This document shows, one piece after another, positions 11,421 to 24,254 of a stretch of 64,000 nucleotides of DNA; the first letter of the stretch is position 1, and each line of letters starts with the position of its first letter. The DNA is from Platycnemis pennipes (lineage: Eukaryota; Arthropoda; Insecta; Odonata; Platycnemididae). The notes below the pieces were generated by a model. That model had not been told where the DNA came from, ran no database searches, and was given only the letters and a program-made list of their open reading frames with translations. The DNA is taken from the NCBI GenBank assembly GCA_933228895.1, contig OW121848.1:86137470-86201469 (forward strand). Direction: 5' to 3'. Made by a program: the position numbers and the translations under genes.

Positions 11421-13100
11421 ATGTTGATGAAAGTGATGGAGAGGGTACTCCCTACTAAGATCTACAAGTTAGTAGTTGTGGACGAATAGGGTTGTAAGCG
11501 TACCAAGGGCGACTATATAGCACATAAGGGTTGTACCTAAAAAAACTATTACAATAGCGCTTGCACACACCGTGAGGACCTTCATGAAGGAATGAAGGGC
11601 AATTTACAAGGAGGAGTTAAATATCGAGGACGATATAATTGTTTCTTAAAATTTCTAACCTTGATTTATCAGAAATGAGATATGTATGATAACTTACTCA
11701 GCGACACTTCCTTGTTTCACAGTAATCAAAATTGATCACATTGCTACTCATACCGCTTCACAGATGGATTATAAAACAATGTATGTTTTTGAATCAAAAT
11801 ACATACTCTTCAAGGAGGACTGTTATAAAATTCGGTCATGACAGGAAAACAATATGCTATAAAACAATACCAAAGTATTTATTCATTATAACTGAATTTT
11901 CATTATACCATGGATTAATTATTATACGTATTATTTAGCCATAACATCAAGTATAGAGTAGCAATAAAATAACTTACTTTCAGAGTACGACAATGCTTTT
12001 TTTCCAAAAATATCACGCTAAATTAATATGGGAGAATCCTCTAATTTTATCGCTTTTACATTTGTTTCTGAAAGAGATCGTTCTCTTTTATGGCTAATAA
12101 ACCAGTATATTACTTTCCCCAGAGTTATGAGAGACTTCATTCATCATGACTTGAATTGATGGGAAGCAAATGTTAAAGAATCGTAAAATATGTATAAATA
12201 GGCTTTGTAACGACCAAGAAAAAATATATACGTAGAAGTATCATAACGACGTACTAGTCTCATAGTTTGTTCTATTAGTTATCACCACCAAATATCGTGC
12301 ATTTGCCACAAAAACGTTTTCTGCAAGTTCTTTTTGTGTAAATTAAAGTTAGAGTGAAAACATGAGTGCTCAATAGCAATACCTGCGTGGAGAACTCTTA
12401 CTACCGCGAAGGACCTATTGCATCACATCAAAGGATTAAACTGCGCAAGTTGTGTAGTCCATATGCACCTTATAATACTTAACACGTCATTATTACGTCT
12501 AATTTAATCCCTAAAGGGCTGTTCGACCATGGTAGGCCGGATTCGGTCGAATGTGTCACATCAAATTACTTGCGCACCAAAAAAGTTGTTTCATTAGCGC
12601 ATTCAACGTAAAGAAACCACGAAAAATGTGAGGTACAGGTAATTCAGGGATTTCCAATTCACAAGGAATCAAGTGCAATGCTGCAACTTAGTATTTTAAA
12701 TGACACGGATATTTTAAAGCATATAAACAGAAGATTTAAAGTATAGTATAACTGTTCTTATATGAGTACCCAAAGGTATTAGAGTTTGGTCCCTAGGATA
12801 ATGAGCGTAAAATTCGTTCATTTAACGGATTCAGTAAATAAAGACCGACCAGCGGCCGAAATGGATGAGACAGAGAGGAATTCGACATTACTACCCATTG
12901 ATTTATGGAACTTCATTTGCTAGGAACTCTGCGGCGTAAGATCGCTGTAAGCATCCGGCGTCAAACTTAGTAGAGGAATCATAAAGGAGAATATACGGGA
13001 AGCGTCTCACCTCCTCCTTTAAGTGGCGTTTCTCTAACTTGTGCGTGATAGTCACCATAGCTGGAAATGAATTCAAATGCGAATATGGCTCGCTTTTCTT
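11420..13100. other. AT-rich non-coding stretch
   Basis: No gene recognised. A small inverted repeat (ttcgacc with ggtcgaa) lies in 12525-12560. The 68-codon frame at 11732-11938 is AT-rich and unsupported. Confidence 0.55.
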
Positions 13101-13119
13101 TTCCTTTCAAGAGGAAAGA

Positions 13120-13880
13120 CGTAGAACGTGGGTTGGTGATGTGGACAGAAAGAAAGAGAGAGAGAGAGAGGAAACGCAAACGGCGCGGATAAAAGAAGGG
13201 TAAGAGGATTGCTGGGGACCAAGGGAGACTTCATCGCTTCGAGTGAGGAGAGATATGGTGGCATTATTGGACGGAATCGCCAATTTAAGCGACACCAGAA
13301 TTTGGATAAGGAGTGATGGGGGGATGGAGTGAAGCGGGTTAGTGGCAGTTGTAGGGAGAGGGGAGGACGGGGGGAGTGGTGAGACTTCGGGAGGAGAGGA
13401 ATAGAGGGCGCGTGGGGCTTGGCGGGTGCGGTTGGGGGGAGTGGGTAGGCAGGAAGGAGACACGCGTAATGGGTGCGGAGAGCGACAATGAGTGGATGGG
13501 ATGCGGGAGCGTGGCGCCGCGGGGAATGGAGAGTGATGGAATAAGTGATGCGGGGCGGCGGTGGATATGGAAGCGTATTAAAAAGGACCACCTCTCCCCA
13601 TCGGCCTCCCTCACCGAACCAACCCCCCCTCCTTCCGCTTCTCCATTCGACGCAATGCACACACATTCTACCCCCCTCCGAGCTCTCCTCATGCGTACAA
13701 AAATTCCGTTTCCTTTCCTCTTTCGCCGCTCCCTCTCTCTCCCGAAATTCAAATTATCCAGTCCCATTCCTTTAAGGTCATTTCCCTCCATGCATTCAAG
13801 GCCTGCAGTTTTATTCCCTTCCTCTTCCCCTTGGGCGAATTTTCTTTCTCGCCGTAAAACGTTTCCGGTAAAAGTAGTAC
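13120..13880. other. GC-rich block 4 with purine-to-pyrimidine switch
   Basis: The top strand is G/A-rich from 13120 to about 13585, including an (AG)8 run at 13155-13170, then C/T-rich to about 13860. Frames of 212 and 197 codons (minus) and 181 codons (plus) cross the block in opposite directions, with biased composition and no domain. A CAATTAG core lies just downstream at 13975-13981. Confidence 0.6.
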
Positions 13881-14900
13881 CCTGCGGGCATCTTTCTGCT
13901 TGTCTTTGCCGCAGAAAATGATCGTGGAAATTTAGAGGGCATATTTTCACATATTTATTTCCGTTTATCCGTGGCAATTAGCTATCTAGTAATAAAAAGA
14001 AAATAAACGTTCCAAAATGTTCAATTTCATTCCTCACTGTCATTATTAGCATTAACGTCCAAGTTCTCAATTTGATAACCACCAGCTCTACCCGGGCTTG
14101 ATTTTTTCCACATTCCTATTATCAAATTGATACATTGGGTTGATTTGCGTTGAGGTTGGGGTAGTTTTCATTTCAGTGGACCTGCTGTTTTTAGATTTTA
14201 TTGGTTTCAATTGCAAATTTTATTTGGCGGGTTACTTCTTTCTTTAAGTGGCCTTAATAGAACAATGAAGTTAGCTATTGTCACGTTAATCAATTCTTAT
14301 ATCGTGTGATTCCGGGAAAATGGGAAATTCGGGAAAAAGACTATTTGTATTTGCTGCTCTTAACTTTGATATTCGTGAATTTTATTTTAATGTTGGATCA
14401 TACGAATATCTCACTAAATTGATTACAATTTTGTCGAGACACCTAAACATAATAGATGAATCAACACTTTGTACCTTGTTAATATGGTTATGCATACCAT
14501 TTCGGTAAATTATATGTAAATACCATATTGAAGCTTTGTATATTATACTGGCTTATTGATTATGTATAATATCATTTAGAATAAAAGCATTCGAAGAACC
14601 GAGGAAATGTGTAATAGTTTAGAAGAGTTATAAATAATTTCAATGTCACCATTTTTAAAACAGTTTTGATATTTCTAGCCCAATTCATTAATGTGTTAGT
14701 GTTTTTATAATATATCCTTCACACAATTCTTAAATTTTCCTGAACTTTCGCAAAAATGCCTCAGCACGTACCACAAACAAAACTTTTAGCGTATGTAACT
14801 GTACAGCATATCCTGGAAAATTCTTGAAGCGATGATTCTTAAAATAACTTAAATTCTTCCTAAAATTTGGTCTCTATATTTAAATGTAAAATATACCTCA
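13880..14900. other. AT-rich non-coding stretch
   Basis: No gene recognised. A 62-codon frame (14320-14508) has a plausible mixed composition but no known domain. Confidence 0.5.
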
Positions 14901-15400
14901 CTTTCACTCTATTTCTACGTTTATCTCCGTTTCCGGCCGTTTAGCAAGTTCCCATGTCTTCGCCACCCTACGTGACCATCTCAGGTTCTTCCTGCTCACT
15001 CACGAGTAAAATAGAAATCACTTTTGGAAGGGTGAGAATTTTATTGCGACAATCAAGAGCTTAAAGGGGGAGCGAAATGACCAGCGGGAATGAATCCAGA
15101 CGCATTACCGTCTCGAATTTCTGCGAATATGCCAAATTAAGTATTTTACGGCACACAAAATCCTTTCTGCCATGATGTAATTAATTTTTACGTCCGCGTG
15201 GTGGTGTCGGAGCGATTCCACCCAAAATAATTAGAGACCATGCCTCTTTAATGCCTTTCAGGAATTTTAAGCAAATATTTAAAATTATATGCAAATTACC
15301 GGAAAATGAAACGAGAATATGCGCGCGCTATCAAAGCTGTGATTTATTTCTGTTTGAGGATTTTAAAAGAGAAACATTTTTAGTTAACGTCTGGAACGTA
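14900..15400. promoter_or_regulatory. candidate non-coding regulatory element
   Basis: Mixed-composition DNA with no frame, dense in homeodomain-type AT cores: a TAATTAATTTTT stretch near 15178, TAATTAG at 15228-15234, and a POU-type octamer ATGCAAAT at about 15290. Its texture differs from both the flanking AT-rich DNA and the GC blocks. The call is inferential; conservation data would be needed. Confidence 0.25.
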
Positions 15401-15550
15401 GAAGGCACGCCGCGTATGTATTGAAGATCATCAAATGTTTTTATGAGCCGTGCATAGAAGAAAATCAAATACTCCACCTATAACCATAAGCAATGTAAAA
15501 AAGAACGGAGATATACAATATACTGGGGCTTTGAACGTTCAAAGCTATTC
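15400..15550. other. short spacer
   Basis: AT-leaning DNA before the SINE; nothing recognised. Confidence 0.4.
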
Positions 15551-15885
15551 CGGGTAGGTGACCGACAGCTAAGGTCATTTGCAACATTTTAGGATTGGTG
15601 GGTAATTCGGTAGGGATAGGATTTTTCAGGGATTGGAGGAATGATGAAGAGAAACCCGGAGTCGTTATTAGCTGGTAGCGAATAGCGCTGAAGGTCCACT
15701 GTTTATCGCCCCATCCGACGGATGGAATAGGTACTGCACTAAAAGTTCTCTCCTCACAGCACTCAGGTAGGCACCGGTATGAAAATGAAAAATCTCCGCC
15801 ATTGCTGGGATTCGATTCCGGGCCCGTGGATGGCCCGGAATGGGATTGCATGCTAGTACTCTAGCCTCCCGAACCCCTCAAAGGT
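15551..15885 (-). mobile_element. tRNA-derived SINE, family A copy
   Basis: Reading the minus strand, the element begins with a tRNA-like head: an A-box-like ggctagagtactagc, then a B-box ggaatcgaatccc. It continues through a body that shares blocks with the copies at 38.2 and 60.45 kb: the run containing ccgtcggatggg, the run ctaataacgac...gggtttctctt, and an end block containing tgacc..agctgtcggtc. SINEs are copied by a partner LINE and transcribed by RNA polymerase III from the head. This copy has indels relative to the 60-kb copy. A 128-codon frame across it is incidental. Confidence 0.75.
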
Positions 15886-15889
15886 TGGT

Positions 15890-17980
15890 CACACCAATAT
15901 GCTCCCTTTTTGCAGTTTCTCTCTCCTCCCAATCCGAATACGCTTCTTTACTCTCATCACTCTTTTCCCGATCTTTTTGTATCAATTCCTATTCCTTAGA
16001 CCTTCAACTAACTCTCCATTGACCCTGAAAGACGTTACAATACAACGGGCTAACAACTCAGCAAGAGTGCCTAAACATCGAGATGAGAGAGAACTAAGAA
16101 TCCCGAGGGTGAAGAAATGGTGGAGGATTAAGTATGTACAAGAAAAGTTGGAGAGACATGTGTGGGTTTAAAGGGGTGGATCAGAAAAGGGACCAAAGGA
16201 AATGTGACCGGCTTCATTTCACAAGGGCGCTGGCCTAAGGATTTCGGTTGCAATGCTTAGTGTTTACTGTTCAACACATTAACTAATTACTTATTAAAAA
16301 CAGCTCGAAACGAGTAAGATTCGTCAGTTTCATTCTGAAGCAACTAGAATATATCTACTTAAAAAGACAATAATGACGGTAGATAAAAATCACTCGTTTC
16401 ACTTTAAAGATGGCAAACAATGAAAAAGAGGCGAATTAATAATGTGCACCCTTGAGTTTAAAAAACACTGCAATGAATAGGCAAATATTTTGAGTATTTA
16501 AAGACAATTCGAAGAAAAAAGAAGGGCATGGGTATGGAAACAGAAATAATACTACTGGGCAGGAGTTTTATAAACTACGGCCGCATATTCCATTCAATAT
16601 GCGTTATATATATATGCCATTATATAAAAGTTATAAACACAATACGAACGTAGTGAAGAGAAAGATTAATATTATCTGCACTATCCTTATAATTGACCAT
16701 ATAGATGTATTTAATTGAAACAATCGGGCTGAGGGCAATACATTCAACTTACTGTTGCCAAGCAAAATGACTAAATAAATGAAAGGAAACAGTTTAAGGA
16801 TCCTAATTAATCAAAGAAGATTATTAATGATTTCATAATAACGGATATATCTATATTTGGATACATTTAGTTAAAATTACTGCTTTACATGCAAACGTTT
16901 TATGCGTATTGACTGACTTGATGAAATCAGTTGCTTGGGCTAGTGAAGAAAATCTAAACCCTTAGAGAATCTAACAGTCAAATCAAGTCAGATAATCTAA
17001 CCGCTCATATGAAATATCGGAATACCCAACGGTAATTATCACAACAGCATAAACTAATTTTTGTGTGAATTCGATGATTTGCATCTAGGAATTTTATGGA
17101 GCATACTTAATGTATGAAGTGAAACTTCAAACTTGGAACAAAATAATTAGACTTTGACTCATAGTTTACAGGATCATATGCACTTACCAATCGTGTTCTC
17201 AAAATTTGTGTGGAACTTGAGGATCAAGAGTTTCTTAAAATACCTACTGAAGACATGACACGGCTTGGCGCAAAGATAGAAAACAATCTTGTTTACCTTC
17301 AACCACAAAACGCATTTGATTGCATACTAAACAGTGTTTTTAGTCGTAATCATTGAAAAATTAGTATTGAAAAAAAATCTGTAGAAATACAAACTATATC
17401 CCACCGAAGACGATGGTTTTTCGTATAGAAAAAGAAATTAATACTTTTTTCTCCCTCAGAATTAATGTTTTATTTCCCTTGGACGACTGTAATAAAAATT
17501 AGCCCGACCCGTAAACGATAACATTCAGGTAGCTCCCGGGTCACCTTAAGGCGATTTTGTAGACTCATGTCTTACCACGCGTCTAAATTATGTGATTTAA
17601 TGGAGAAAAAGATAAATTGGTTAGTGTAATTTAGTTGTTAAAAATTTAACGGAGAATAGGGGGTAGGAGAAAAATCGTGAAACTATAAGCCATTTATTTC
17701 TGCTAATGGTGAGTTAGAAGAAACAAATTTGTTCATCAAAGTAGTTGCTTCTGCTTCTTTAAGGTATTTTTTCCTCTTTTCATGATCTTTTTTTCTATTT
17801 TAGCTCAAATATTCGCCTATCAACACCGACCCAAAACCTAATTGATACAGGATAATCAATCTGCGTGTATCAGAAAAATATTTCCATCAGTAGTCCTTCA
17901 GAAAACTTGACAATAGCACTTGAAAGGAATACTGAAGAGAGAAGAATACAATTAAACGAAAAATGGCAGCAATCCCGTAC
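15890..17980. other. AT-rich non-coding stretch
   Basis: Frames of 60 and 90 codons (15840-16171) begin inside the SINE head and run on; no domain. From 16200 to 17980 I see only AT-rich DNA with short TA runs near 16605, and no recognisable feature. Confidence 0.55.
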
Positions 17981-17984
17981 AGAG

Positions 17985-18620
17985 GGGGTGGACGGAAGGG
18001 GTGTGCTTTGGTGAGGAGGAAGATACAACAAAAGGTCCATAAAATGGAAAGAGGAAGAAGGACGGGGTTCAGAAGGTGGAGCTGAATTGGGAGAAGGCTG
18101 AAGGGAGATGGGGAGAAGGGAGATTGGCGAGGGAGCGAGGGAGAGATGGAGGAGGGTGCTGGAGGGAGTATTTGGATAATTTATGTCCGGTTTGCCGTGT
18201 TGGGAGGTCATCCGGCCGGAGCATCAGAACGCATGGGCCGAGAAGCGTGCAATTACAGAGTCGGACGTAGCGGCCAGAAATGAAGGGAGGAAGTGGTCCC
18301 AGAGTATGGAACGCCGAGCATTTAATTAGGCAAGTGTCTGAAAGGGAGGGCAAGGAGAGGGTGGGGGTGAGTGGAGGGGTAGGGGAGTGGGGGTGAGAGA
18401 GGGTTGGGGAGTTCGCGTTGGGGTGTGTGTGTGAGCGTGGGTTGGGGACGGGACATGGGCACGCGGCATGGAGGGATAGGCTGGCCACAACCATGGGGTA
18501 CAGCCTAAGATGGGGTGGGGAAAGGGTTCGCTTCGGAGGGGAGAGCGGTGGAGGGCAAAAGCATAAGGGCGGAGAATACCGGATGCCTTTAAAGGGATAA
18601 GAAAAGTGGGTGGGGGAGAG
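17985..18620. other. GC-rich purine-skewed block 5
   Basis: The top strand is G/A-rich, densest between 18050 and 18540. A TAATTAG core is embedded at 18323-18329. Minus-strand frames of 113 and 189 codons are proline-, serine- and leucine-rich composition artefacts. Confidence 0.6.
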
Positions 18621-19100
18621 AATGGAGGCGGTCAACACTGGCCATACTTCGCGTCCCTACCCTTTTCGACCATGCAAGAGAGAGAGAATTTCATATGCTT
18701 CCCGTTGCCCCTTTTAAATGTGCGTCGTATTCGCATGCATGCTCTTCTTCCCCGTCCACTATCCTTTTTTTCCAACTGCGGACAACCGCCAGCTCGTGTA
18801 TGTGATACCATTCCGACTCGGGATAGCATTTCGAGTGGAGGTATATAGTAATGCATACATACACATTTTTGCAGGGGACGGCCGCCCAGCGCACTGATGG
18901 ATCGTAGACCACTTGACCGGGGATGGCAAAGGGGGTGGCGGTGAGGACTCCTTGGAAGTGATGGCGCTGAAAGATTTATGTCCGCGCGAGGATGACCCTC
19001 GGCGCCAAAAGCAGTTATGACAGAGGCTTGACGTCGACGAAGGAGACCGACCTTCGTGTATATGACGGGCGTGAAGGATCTAAGGTAAGCATGCAAAGCA
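18620..19100. other. mixed-composition downstream flank of block 5
   Basis: A minus-strand frame of 154 codons (18632-19096) and shorter ones overlap here without a known domain. A string matching a 5' splice site (aaggtaagc, about 19081-19089) occurs on the plus strand, but no open reading frame with supporting homology leads into it, so I do not call an exon. Confidence 0.4.
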
Positions 19101-19710
19101 ACGAGTGACGTTTTTGGGGGAATTTATGCAATTCCTGATCAAGTCTGTCACATATTTCATTCTTTTCGCGGGCGATCCACTGAGACCAGTTGCCTATATT
19201 CACGCCTTCAGGATGCGAAACTGGAAAAGTAAATCAGTTAATACTACTCATAGTAAGTTATAAAACGGATTATTAAAATTTAAATAGCAGTGTGCGTTCC
19301 AAGAATTAATAAATCAGCTAAGAGTCTATTTGTGTTATAATGGTTTGGAAACGAAATAGTGAATCAAAATGTTCTCATTCCTGATTCATGAGTAACAGTT
19401 TTTAACACAGCAATTGGACAAGCTATGAAAAAGCCAACAAGCCATGTTAGGTAGAAATTACATATATCTTTTCAATATATTTTCTGCCATCATTGTAAAA
19501 GCCACGCAATAACAATAGGCAAAATTTATATCAACTATAATGTTTTATTTGCTTTCATGGCGAGTAAAATATGAGCATGCTGGTGATTTTTTTTGCGATT
19601 GGAAGGTAATCATGTATCTTTTTCGTGAATTTTCCTTATTTGGTGCGACAGAAGCATCGTAAGGAGCCCGTGCGCTTTTCGTAGATATTCACTTATCTTT
19701 TTAAGCCTCC
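19100..19710. other. AT-rich non-coding stretch
   Basis: Nothing recognised. Confidence 0.5.
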
Positions 19711-19714
19711 TATT

Positions 19715-20020
19715 GCTCATTCCCCGAATTCCGCCCTTTCCCGCCCCCACGCCCTGGGGCATCCATCTCCACGGGTTGACTCATTTCGCTTATTATTCCG
19801 CCCCTGGTGCCCGGAGAGCACGCCCACTCTTCGTCGCCCCCGCCAACTCCTCTGCCTCCAGAGATCCATCTGAATCACGAGCGTCGTAATATCCCTCCCG
19901 CCATTGCCTCCACGCACTTAACAAGCACCTCCAACGTCCTTATCACGCTTCTTACTTAGTCTCCTGGAGAGCTCCCCTCCTTTTGGCATATTTACGGCCC
20001 TCTCATCCCTCGTCCCTTTG
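19715..20020. other. GC-rich pyrimidine-skewed block 6
   Basis: A short C/T-rich top-strand block with the same texture as the others. It is followed by mixed sequence to about 20270. No gene. Confidence 0.5.
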
Positions 20021-22130
20021 ACGAAGGCATTCCCAAATATTCGCCTCCCTCCGAAGGGACTCCCCGCAAATCCCGTGAATAAACGATTTTCGTTCTCCCC
20101 AGTGTGACCCCATAATATTATTGGAAATATATCGACAAGATTGGGTCGATTGGGAGTGGTTGAGGAAGCAATTTATCTTACGGCTCTCATGGGGAGACAT
20201 TTTGGACGCTCTGCCTCTGACGTCAGGCGGACTGTCATTAGGGATTCCTCCGCAGGAAACATTCAGGATTTCTTTATATTAATGCTTATTACGCTAACAT
20301 TAAAATTCCGAAAAAAATGTTTATATTTCTATATGTGGATAAATGCTGTGAGGACATGCAGCTAAGTGGTCGATTCCGTGCAATTCCACAGTATATAAGT
20401 ACATACGTTTTTCTTAAATATTTTCGGAAAACATTTCTTTGACCACTCGGAATGCACATTTTATAATAAATAGAGAAAAATAAAATTCAGCGAACATAGG
20501 TGACAACATTATTCTAAGTGAGGGGCATGGGATTGAAGATCAACGTGCACAACCTCTATTAAATCAACTTTGATTTCCATTGTCACTATTACCCACTGCG
20601 TATGAAATTCAAATATTACTAAACCTTGGAGAAAAATTTTAGCACAAAGGGATATGTCACCGGTTTAACCAACTTTTATGGAGATTATAAGGGAAATGAT
20701 GAACGAAAATGGACATTAAAAGACCTGCTTTCAAACAAAAATCGTCTTGTCCTTCCGCTATTCCCATTCCTTCTTTTACATTGAAAAAGTGCGACAATTT
20801 CGAAGCTATAAAAAGCAGAGCTACTGCGCCAGCGTTCCGAACCGATTTATTGTTCAATGACAAAGCATTATGTTCTCAGTAGCCGTAAACGAAACGAACA
20901 GATGGAAGGGGGATGGATTAGGCAAAATTGAATTCCTCAGTAGCAGCTATCAAATGCAAATCACTATTAGAATTATCTGCTAGTGTAAATGTCATTAGCA
21001 ACAACTGGTATGCTTTGCTTAACAAGGCTCAGTACCAGCTACTTAAGAGCCGATTTAACTCCTGTAGTGCACGCTGGCGTTGCCTGCTATTTCATTGGAT
21101 TTAAAGTTTTCTCTGCTCTAGTTAAATAACTTACGTCTTGCCTGTGATTTTGCTGCTAGGCTAATCACTTCGGGATGATTCCGGACGCTTACTCTAGCTA
21201 GTATATGTGTGAGGTAATGCCAGGAGGCACACATAGTCTAGTTGCTACATTGCACTGAAATACAGCAGTGAACAAACAGCAGGATGCCAATGAAAATGCC
21301 TCATGTTAGGGGGATTTTCATCCACCAGTTTGAATCTGATATGTTCATCATTCGTGGGAGATAAAGTTCTTTTTATAAAGCATTTATGAATAGCTAATAA
21401 TAGGATTATGGAATTCGAAGTAAACAAATGTTACCTAACGGCTTCACTTTTTATGCTAAGAGAGCAATATAATTAGCAGTTTTATTCTTAGAGATGAAAT
21501 ACAGAAATTACTCTCATTTTCCGTACTCCATTGAAAATATCATTAAATTAGATCCGAATACTTATGTAATCTCACTTTTGAAGAGAAATTGCGGCACAAA
21601 ACTTAAATAACATATATGCACAGGGTATTTCGAGTCAAATTTTGGGAGTACTGGGTTAATTGGTTCAGCGCATAAATAATTTTATTTAACCTCGGATCAA
21701 AATTTTTATTCGGAAGTTATAACAATTTTTCGAAAACATTTGGTAGATTTCATACCACCTTGAATGATATGTCGCGATTTCCGATCTGTCTGCAGACACG
21801 ATGTGGAGAAATCTTCCAGGAAGGACCTTCATCGCGAATGCTTGTCAAAAGTAAAACGACCTCAAATTTCGTCCTCGTAACTAAATGGAATGTTTCAGGC
21901 GTAGCACGAAACGACGCGGAGGAGTAGCAAGACGGGCGCCTTGCCGTGAATCGAGGCAACAATGGGGTCCCTGAGTGGTCCTGATACCGCACACAAACAT
22001 CCTCGAATCCTCGAGGCCCTCATATCACCATCCGGCTACATCTTCCCCGCTTAAATGTGTGACGTGCCAGATTCGCGGGAGCTCCGAATATAACGTAGTC
22101 TCCATACGTCCAAAATGCTCGGATTGTACG
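20020..22130. other. AT-rich non-coding stretch
   Basis: No gene or repeat recognised. Frames of 60-80 codons (20003-20365, 20657-20863, 21245-21427, 21750-21992) lack domains. A POU-type octamer ATGCAAAT occurs near 20954. Confidence 0.55.
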
Positions 22131-22139
22131 ATTTGAAAC

Positions 22140-23010
22140 GCGCTCACTTCGTCTCCTCTCTCCTCCACTCACTCCCTTTCTCTCTCTCTCCGTCTTCCAT
22201 TGTTGTCGACGGACTCATATCTCCCATTCAGTCGCCCCATTTTACCCCCTCCGTGCCCACCTCCCCCATCCCAACCCTCCCCACCACATAACAAAAGGAA
22301 GCGACGCGCAAGATTCCTTACTTCCTCCCATTCCCGCCCTCTGCCGTCATTCCTCTCCTCCCTTCAGTCTCTCCGGCATTATGCACCCGTCTCTGATTCC
22401 TCGTAGCCGCCCGCCAACGCCTCCCCACCCTCCTCTATCCCACCACCCCCGTTTCTCCCTTTCTTTCTCTTTCTCTCTCTCCCTCCAGGACTCATTCTGA
22501 GGGAGCGGTTGACGAATGGGACCCCCCTCCGAGAGAGGAGCGAACGGGGCCTGCATGAGTTCGTGGAAGGGCGGGGAGGGGGGTGTGAGAGAGTGGAGGG
22601 GAGGAGGGATCAGAGCCCTAGGGCGGGGCAAGGGTGTGGGCGGGGGTCGGGGTGGTTTGAGAGGCGTCCGTCTGGCGAGGCAATATTGGCGAACACTCCT
22701 CTCCCCCCTCCCCATCCCCTTCGCCTTCCCAATCCGCCCTTCACCCCCTTGTTTCCGCCATTGCCTCCCCGCCCGGCTACCGAACTCCCTACGCCAAACC
22801 CCCAGCATCCCATCTCCCCTTAACCCCAACTCCCTCCTCCAATGCCCACCCCAATCACCACCGCCCACTCACTCCTTTGTCCCCTTGGCGCATTTGCCCT
22901 CCTCCCCCGCCGAAAAATATCCAGCCAGCCAAGTGCCCTCCTTCACCCGCCGCGGAGTGGTTCCGCCTCGCCTCTTTCTCTCTCGGACTTCTCGATCTCT
23001 TCTGTATCAT
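22140..23010. other. GC-rich block 7, pyrimidine-purine-pyrimidine
   Basis: C/T-rich to about 22495, G/A-rich from 22500 to about 22680, then C/T-rich to about 23010: two skew inversions within 900 bases. Frames up to 173 codons on both strands are low-complexity. The 3' flank (23150-23290) is mixed-composition sequence with a ctaattgcc core near 23208. Confidence 0.6.
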
Positions 23011-23720
23011 CATATATGCGTGTAAACAATTCCGCATTCACTGCCTTCTATCTTGTATCCCTTTCGTCCGAGATCATGTTCACGTCTTGCAAACATACCC
23101 GTGCGCAACACAAGCCAATTGAACTAAGCATAACTGTTTTCGATCCCGACCCCTCGCGTTAACCTGCCGAAATTGCCTTGCAACTCACAAGCAGCAAAGG
23201 CCGTGGGCTAATTGCCTCTCGAGTAAGTGTTCTGATTAATAGCCACAAAACATGAAATGCCATTATTTCGCAAGGATATTATAAGAATTAGATTACTAGT
23301 GTACGAGTCGTACCGTGGTGCAATGTGCGAGTGAAATTATGGCGCAATTGATTTGCGTGTTTATCAAATGAAAAAAAGAACAAAACACCTCCCAGGTAAT
23401 ATCTTGCTCTGTATACGCATGCTGTCCTTGCCTCAAGCTATTGGAAACGGGTGGATTGAAAGCAAGAGAAAGCTTACGCATTTTCTGAGTTTATTCCCCA
23501 GCCAGTAATTTCCCACAGTTTCGGCTACGGACTGTGATATTTGATTTTTTTCTTCTAGCAGTGGACAACATGGGAAAGGAAAATGTTTTTATTGGCTATA
23601 ATTGATTTCCAATCAGTTTTCTGATTGACTTCTGTGTATTCTCACACTCACACGTTGGCCTTCCTCCTTTCATGCATCAATGAGATTACTCCTCACTATA
23701 TTCCTTGTACCTTATTCATT
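23010..23720. other. non-coding stretch
   Basis: Mixed to AT-rich; no gene recognised. The part from 23150 to 23290 has the conserved-looking texture seen at other block edges. Confidence 0.45.
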
Positions 23721-23723
23721 CTT

Positions 23724-23753
23724 CCCATTCAACACAGAGGCGTGTTGAATGGG
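23724..23753. repeat. 12-bp perfect hairpin
   Basis: Arms cccattcaacac (23724-23735) and gtgttgaatggg (23742-23753) are exact reverse complements around a 6-base loop. It lies at the upstream edge of a small C-rich patch. Function unknown. Confidence 0.7.
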
Positions 23754-23754
23754 A

Positions 23755-23990
23755 GGAAACACTCCTCTCCCCCCTCCCGACCCCCTTTCCGACCCCCTTC
23801 CCATCCCCCTTTTGCCTCTGTTTCTTAGTTTCGTCAGTTGAACTCCCAAGTTCTACAGTGTGGAACGGAAGGTGCACTTCCTTTATCCTCCCTGTAATAC
23901 TCCTGTGATCTCATCAAACCCTCGTCCGGTCTCCCCATTTCTCTGTACTTATACTGTATTTTCTCTGTTCTTTATTCATACTTTTCTAAG
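23755..23990. other. small pyrimidine-rich patch
   Basis: C/T-rich DNA with imperfect repetition of ccgaccccctt-like units at about 23776-23812. Overlapping 60-67-codon frames are not supported. Confidence 0.45.
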
Positions 23991-24016
23991 CATTTCTGCC
24001 CCTATCCCCGTTATCA

Positions 24017-24253
24017 TGTGGCTCTTCTGGTACCCTCAATTGTAATAGCTTGCCTTATTTGGAGTGAATTCTGTTTGGGAGATCAGAGTAAGAAGCATGT
24101 GACGACACATTGGTTTTCCTTTTCTTTCGTTTCTGTGGCTCTTCTGGTACCCTCAATTGTAATACCTAGCTTGCCTTATTTGGAGTGAACTGTTTGGGAG
24201 ATCAGAGTAAGAAGCATGTAACGACACATTGGTTTTCCTTTCCTTTCGTTTCT
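24017..24253. repeat. 117-bp tandem duplication
   Basis: Two head-to-tail copies start at 24017 and 24134, both beginning tgtggctcttctgg and ending in a pyrimidine-rich stretch with ggttttcctt. They differ by a few substitutions and small indels (for example a 4-base insertion cctag-like near 24174). No coding capacity is visible. It is a local duplication, not a recognised element. Confidence 0.9.
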
Positions 24254-24254
24254 T

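Noticed and set aside
13339..13977. 212-codon minus-strand frame, the longest outside the LINE
   Set aside because: It crosses a purine-to-pyrimidine switch, overlaps opposed frames of 181 and 197 codons, and shows no family resemblance.
18960..19095. Possible small exon with a splice donor (aaggtaagc near 19081)
   Set aside because: The ATG frame at 18961 closes after 19 codons and no homology supports an exon.
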